Positions 59,490 through 64,000 of a DNA stretch of 64,000 nt are shown here, in pieces (within the stretch, counting starts at the first letter, position 1; the number at the start of each line of letters is the position of its first letter). Under the pieces are notes generated by a model, which was not told where the DNA came from, did not search any database, and was given only the letters and a program-made list of their open reading frames with translations. This stretch comes from Dermatemys mawii (Eukaryota > Chordata > Testudines > Dermatemydidae). The stretch covers positions 19,717,327 to 19,781,326 of the forward strand of contig ML677348.1 of NCBI GenBank assembly GCA_007922305.1. Direction: 5' to 3'. The translations under genes were made by a program, and so were the position numbers.

Positions 59490-60645
59490 GCTAGCTGTGG
59501 GAGGCTCACAGCCTATTTCAACAACCACCATATAGCAAAATCTCAACTTCATATACAATGACATACATATTTTGACACGAGTTTAAGAAAGGTATTCTCT
59601 GTACAAAATATAACCGTACAATGGCAAATATAGGTACAGGGCACTGTTGTGAGGTAACATATGTCACAAGTTAATCTCCAGAAGGCTCTGCTGAAGTTAG
59701 TGAAGATTTTCAGAGGGATGATGAATAGGAACTGAAATTACAGAGGCAGGGGACTTTGCCTAAATCTAACTGCTTTGATTTTAGTGAAAGCAGAATTGGG
59801 TCCTTACATTTTGAAGGAGTTTTCTACAGTATACTTAGTCTTAGATAATGGAGGGTTGATGGGAGGTTTCAGCTTCACTCAGAATTCCTGAGTTTCTTGA
59901 TGGTGTTTGGAATTCAGCCATTTTGATTTCTCAGGTCTCAGACACTCTAGGTTTACACATATATTCTGTTATGAATGTACTGCATGAGCTCAGACAGAGG
60001 GCAAGTTCTGCCCTCATTTGAGATGAGGGAACCAATAGGGTTAGCTGTATCTAAGCATGGGCAGAATTTGACCCAGGGAGTCTGCATGTACTGGGCCTGA
60101 TTCTTCCACTCACAGTGGTTTTAAACCAATTAATTCCACTTCTCAGTGGAGTTATTCCTGATTCACCCTAAAGAACTGGCCTGTTTTCTCCCTGGAATTG
60201 TTTGACTTGGTAAAGCTGCTTGTAGAAGCTTTTCACAGACTTTAAGCATTTGAATGCCACAATGTGCAGGGCAGGCTTGTGAAACTATGCTGGACATCAT
60301 GAGATTCACTTAGAGGAAACAGACTTATAGTGCCATGACATACTGTAGTTTCATACTGAGGTTAAAGCAGTTCCCTCTCTTATGACCACAAGTGGTCTTA
60401 CAGTTAAGGCAGTGGGATTCCAAAGATTTGTGTTTATGGGTATACATGCAGGTACCCATCACACTAACAGAATGGCTCACAGGGGACTTAATACAAGCAA
60501 GAATCAGACCTGATGGTCTAGTATGCTTACCTACACTGGGTGTAGGTAGTCAGCTAACCACCTCTACACCAGAAGGACAGCCCCTTACAACACTGCTTGG
60601 GCTTTACCAAACAAGAAGTCTGCAGAACTATGAAGCCAGGGACTC
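59490..60645. other. Intergenic, no confident feature
   Basis: No supportable gene. The frame at 60392-60673 runs into the hAT element and shows no domain. Confidence 0.4.
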
Positions 60646-60653
60646 CTCTAATG

Positions 60654-61344
60654 CAGTGGTTCCCAAACTTTAACAATCCGTGAACCCCTTTCAGTAAGGT
60701 ATCAAGTCTTGTGAACCTCCTCCTAAAAAATGAATATTTCCAGGGATTTTCTCCTTTACCGGAGAAGAATAAAAGCAGTGATCTTGGAAATAAAATGTTT
60801 GACATATTATTTATCATTACAGTATTTTTATTACATCATGGAAATGGCAACACTCTTCCAAGATCTCACTTTCCTAGCTTGTATCACTTGGAATAAGCCT
60901 GTTATAAAACAAGGCTCCTATGTTTCATCAAGGAGTATTAGATGTGAAACAGTATAAAGGTATTTAAGAAGCCAATTCAAAGAGTTCCTCCTACACAAGC
61001 AGCTGTCCAGGCAAACACCACACATTACAACAAAGTTTAAACTTGTTCTTCACAATTATTTTAAAAACCAAACACTAGCTGCCTATTTAATTTTAAATAC
61101 AGCAAAATATTCCCCCTTTCCTTTCCATTTCTGATAAGGAGTCTTGAAGTTGAAATCTCAGTGGTGATAGATATACTTGCTTTGATGTGCTTAGCTCTTG
61201 GAAGTCCAGGGGCTGCTGGCACCATGCTGCCCAGGATCCCTAGGGACAGCTGTCCACCGTTAGGGAATCCCCCCACCCCCAAGAACTCCCTGTAACATTT
61301 TGCAAACCATCAGGGGTTCACAAACCCCAGTTTGAGAACCACTG
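60654..61344 (+). mobile_element. hAT-type element, 691 bp, exact 8-bp target duplication
   Basis: Ends CAGTGGTTCCCAAACTTT and AGTTTGAGAACCACTG (inverted). CTCTAATG is duplicated at 60646-60653 and 61345-61352. The interior has no transposase frame. Confidence 0.92.
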
Positions 61345-61352
61345 CTCTAATG

Positions 61353-64000
61353 GTGGCTGCACCTGAAACTGCCCTTAATGGTATAGAAGAGCTCCCAGAG
61401 TATAACAGGGAACACCATACAGCAGATTCACTTGCCCAAAGGGGAAAACTATCTGGCAGAGAACATCCTGCTTTCCTTTTGTACTTCCTCTCACCTCCAA
61501 CACAGGGATCTCCATGAAGGAGTTTGTCTGAGGTTGGGGTAAAGCAGGAGCATGTCACAGAGGCAGAGCACCTCTCTCCATCTACTATCCTAGAGACAGG
61601 ATCACCTCTGCTCATAGAAGCACAGGAGAGAGCCTGAGTGACAAACTGACTTTCTATATACTGGGTCTGAGCTGTAACCCAACTGTACTCCTTGTATTTT
61701 GGCATTTTTCTTATCTTGTAGAACCTTCAAATTTTTTTATTTATTTTTTTTAAAAAGCCTCTTTACATCTTTGTTGCTTTACATTGCCCCTTCACCACGG
61801 CAACAGTAGTCTGATTTGGCAACTGCACAGTATGCTGGTTGGATTTAAATGCCTTATGTAATAATAGTATCTTCTGTTTTGTTTTTCATTCTATCCCCTG
61901 ATAAGCACACCTGTTATCTTGTTTGCCTTTTTGTGCTGCTCTGTACTAGGCTGATGGTTTCATTAGTCCCTGGCCTCTTTTATTATGTCAAATTCAAGGT
62001 CTTCATTGTCAACTACAAGATGTTCTGGTGGAGACATGAGTTTGGGATCTGGGAGATCTAGGCTCTGTTCTTGGCCTTACTTCTTGGGTGACTGGGCAAA
62101 ACAAAATTAGGCTAAATTTTAAGAAGTGGCCTCTTCAGTGGAGTCAGATCAGTTGACACTAGCTGAAGTTCTGGTCCTAACTTATTTCCTAACCCCCTGC
62201 TATTCACCTTTTCTAAGCTTTTGTCTAGTGTACATTTAATTTAAAAGTCCTGATTGTTACTGGAGATTTTTAAAGTTCATGCTTTGTTTTTATTCCTTCA
62301 CTGCTCTCATTTCTCCATTGGTTTATGCACCTTTCTTAGTTTCTCTCCTTCTGTCTGAATGTAGCTTCCCTAGCTGTAGCTTAACACAGAGTTCCACTCT
62401 GCATTTCCCAGGTGTTATTGAATTCCAGCCAGTTTTCTTGATCTCATTCCCCATTAGAGGAATTTGGCCAGAATTCAGTAATCACGTGTAGAAGGAAGAC
62501 TTATCAGAATCCATTCCAGCAAAGTTAAGAAAGCTACCATTACACCAGGTAGTTGTGTGATGAGGAGGAGCAGTGTTAAACTGACTCCAATGAGAAACTG
62601 CAGAACCGGAATTAATTTGCAAACTGTACACCATTAGTCTTGAACAAAGATTGGCAATGAATGGGTCATTACACAAACTAAAACTATTTCCCCAGTCTAG
62701 TTTTCCCCCTACTGTTACTCACAGCTTCTTTCAGCTGTTTGAAATGGGCCATCAAGATTATCACTACCAATTTTTTTTTCCCCCTCCTGCTGATAATGCC
62801 CACCTTAATTGATTTCTCAGAGTTGGTGGCAACCCTCATCTTTTCATGTTCTCTTAGATATACATCTTCCTACTATATTTTCCACTCCATGCATTTGATG
62901 AAGTGGGTTTTAGCCCACAAAAGCTTATGCCCAAATAAGTTTGTTAGTCTCTAAGGTGCCACAAATACTCCTCATTCTTCTAGTACTGAAAGCAACACTG
63001 CTAGAGCATTTACAGTGTGACAAGTCCATGAAGTTGTGGTGCTGCATCCAATGTGTGATCGTAGGGTCTGTCAGCAAGACAAAATCCTTCTTTGACAGCT
63101 AAATTGGGCCCAAATGTCAATCTAAGAAAGCAGGAAGGAGGAACCTGGGAAATCTGCTAAAACAAGGCAGACAGTGCATCTAGGAACTACCACTGGGGCA
63201 CGGCAGCTCAGCACCTGGCTGTCATGGGACCCTATTTACACTGTGGATCTTCTGGGCAGGAGGCTCATTGCTGTTCATAGCACCAGTATTTATGTTAGTG
63301 CTCAAAAGCTCCAACAAGACCACATCCACATTATACTAGGTGCTGTACATTCATGGTGAGACAGTCCCTGCCTTGAAGAGCCTATAGTTTTAGAGGAGAG
63401 AAAGAAAATTTTACCTTCCCCATGATCCTGTCCCAACACTTTTCCCTTTACAGAAGGCATTGACCCAAAATGTTTATTACTAACACCAGTAAATCTTGGT
63501 TTGAGAACCAGACTGAGGTTCTTGTGAGTTCTTTCAAGGAGAGATGGGCAAGAATTCAGAAGGCAGTCACAGGCCTCTTTCCTTCTGGGCCCAGCTGTTT
63601 TTCTCCTCTCCCCACAATGACGGGGTTATCAATTGTGTGTTCCCTGGGCAAGGATAGCCACTCTCACACAGTATCTTTCCAATTTCCTGCTCACTCCTGT
63701 TTCATTACAAGTCACTTCTTGCTCTAAAGGCCCCTACTAACTGAGGAAATCTGGATTGCTCAGATACTTTCATAAGTTCATGGATCAGGTACTCCACCCC
63801 CACTGGCCAATAAGCCACTGCCTTGGAGCAATTGGGTAGGTGAAATTCAGACAGTCAAGGGCAAGGCAGACCCTATTCCCATTAAAGGGCCATTTGCTCC
63901 ATGACATACCCTCATTTTACAGATGGGGAGCTGAGGTGTAAAGACTGATTTACTCAAGGTCCCAGAGCAGTAACCATTACTGCTTGGAAAAGCTTGCTTT
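61353..64000. other. Intergenic with one Penelope-end fragment
   Basis: At about 62885-62975 is a right-end fragment of the Penelope-like family (GAAGTGGGTTTTAGCCCACA and onward). A MIR-like piece lies at about 63905-63975. No gene recognised. Confidence 0.5.

Noticed and set aside
60561..61515. Possible ancient coding frame split by the hAT element
   Set aside because: About 88 codons stay open if the hAT is set aside, but the protein is not recognised and length is within chance for the number of frames.
41000..64000. Search for MLNR (motilin receptor) exons
   Set aside because: No seven-helix receptor frame on the minus strand; the hydrophobic plus-strand frame at 43802-44041 is antisense to a CR1-type LINE.

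Overview
This is vertebrate nuclear DNA, most likely from a turtle and probably a cryptodiran. Three things point that way. CR1 LINE fragments are abundant, with turtle-type 3' ends. A tRNA-derived SINE at 51965-52149 carries a CR1-like tail, as in the Cry I family of cryptodiran turtles. Penelope-like elements and hAT-type miniature elements are frequent. The repeats are assigned by their ends and target-site duplications, not by a database search.

The window holds one recognisable protein-coding gene. This is CDADC1 (cytidine and dCMP deaminase domain containing 1), on the minus strand. Its first coding exon lies in a CpG-rich promoter near 40.5 kb and its stop codon is at 16213-16215. I placed nine coding exons with matching splice phases: 40423-40510, 32398-32492, 29379-29556, 27828-28406, 22720-22769, 20946-21112, 20239-20428, 18138-18189 and 16213-16286. 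They add up to 1473 nt, a 490-residue protein. It has two deaminase folds. The first has HAG where an active enzyme has HAE; the second has intact HAE and PCDEC motifs. A long 3' UTR probably runs to a poly(A) signal at 12291-12296, where plus-strand AATAAA signals converge from the other side.

Layout: 1-560 is the end of a 5' LTR, a tRNA-Leu-type primer binding site and a retroviral leader. Then 560-12290 is repeat-rich intergenic DNA (hAT and pogo-type miniature elements, a GC-rich LINE-like block with an ORF1-like frame, and a minus-strand CR1). From 12270 to 41000 is the CDADC1 transcription unit. Its introns hold two solo LTRs, a Penelope-like element with its fold-back relatives, a CR1, a hAT element and a long palindrome. 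From 41000 to 64000 is intergenic sequence upstream of CDADC1: CR1 copies, a CR1 split by a TA-flanked miniature transposon, a broken LTR retrotransposon with a PNMA-like Gag remnant, a Cry I-like SINE, and several hAT insertions with clear 8-bp duplications.

The least expected structure is at the CDADC1 exon 1/intron 1 junction: the segment containing the splice donor is repeated about five times. The neighbours expected from mammalian synteny (CAB39L downstream, MLNR upstream) were not found as coding sequence.
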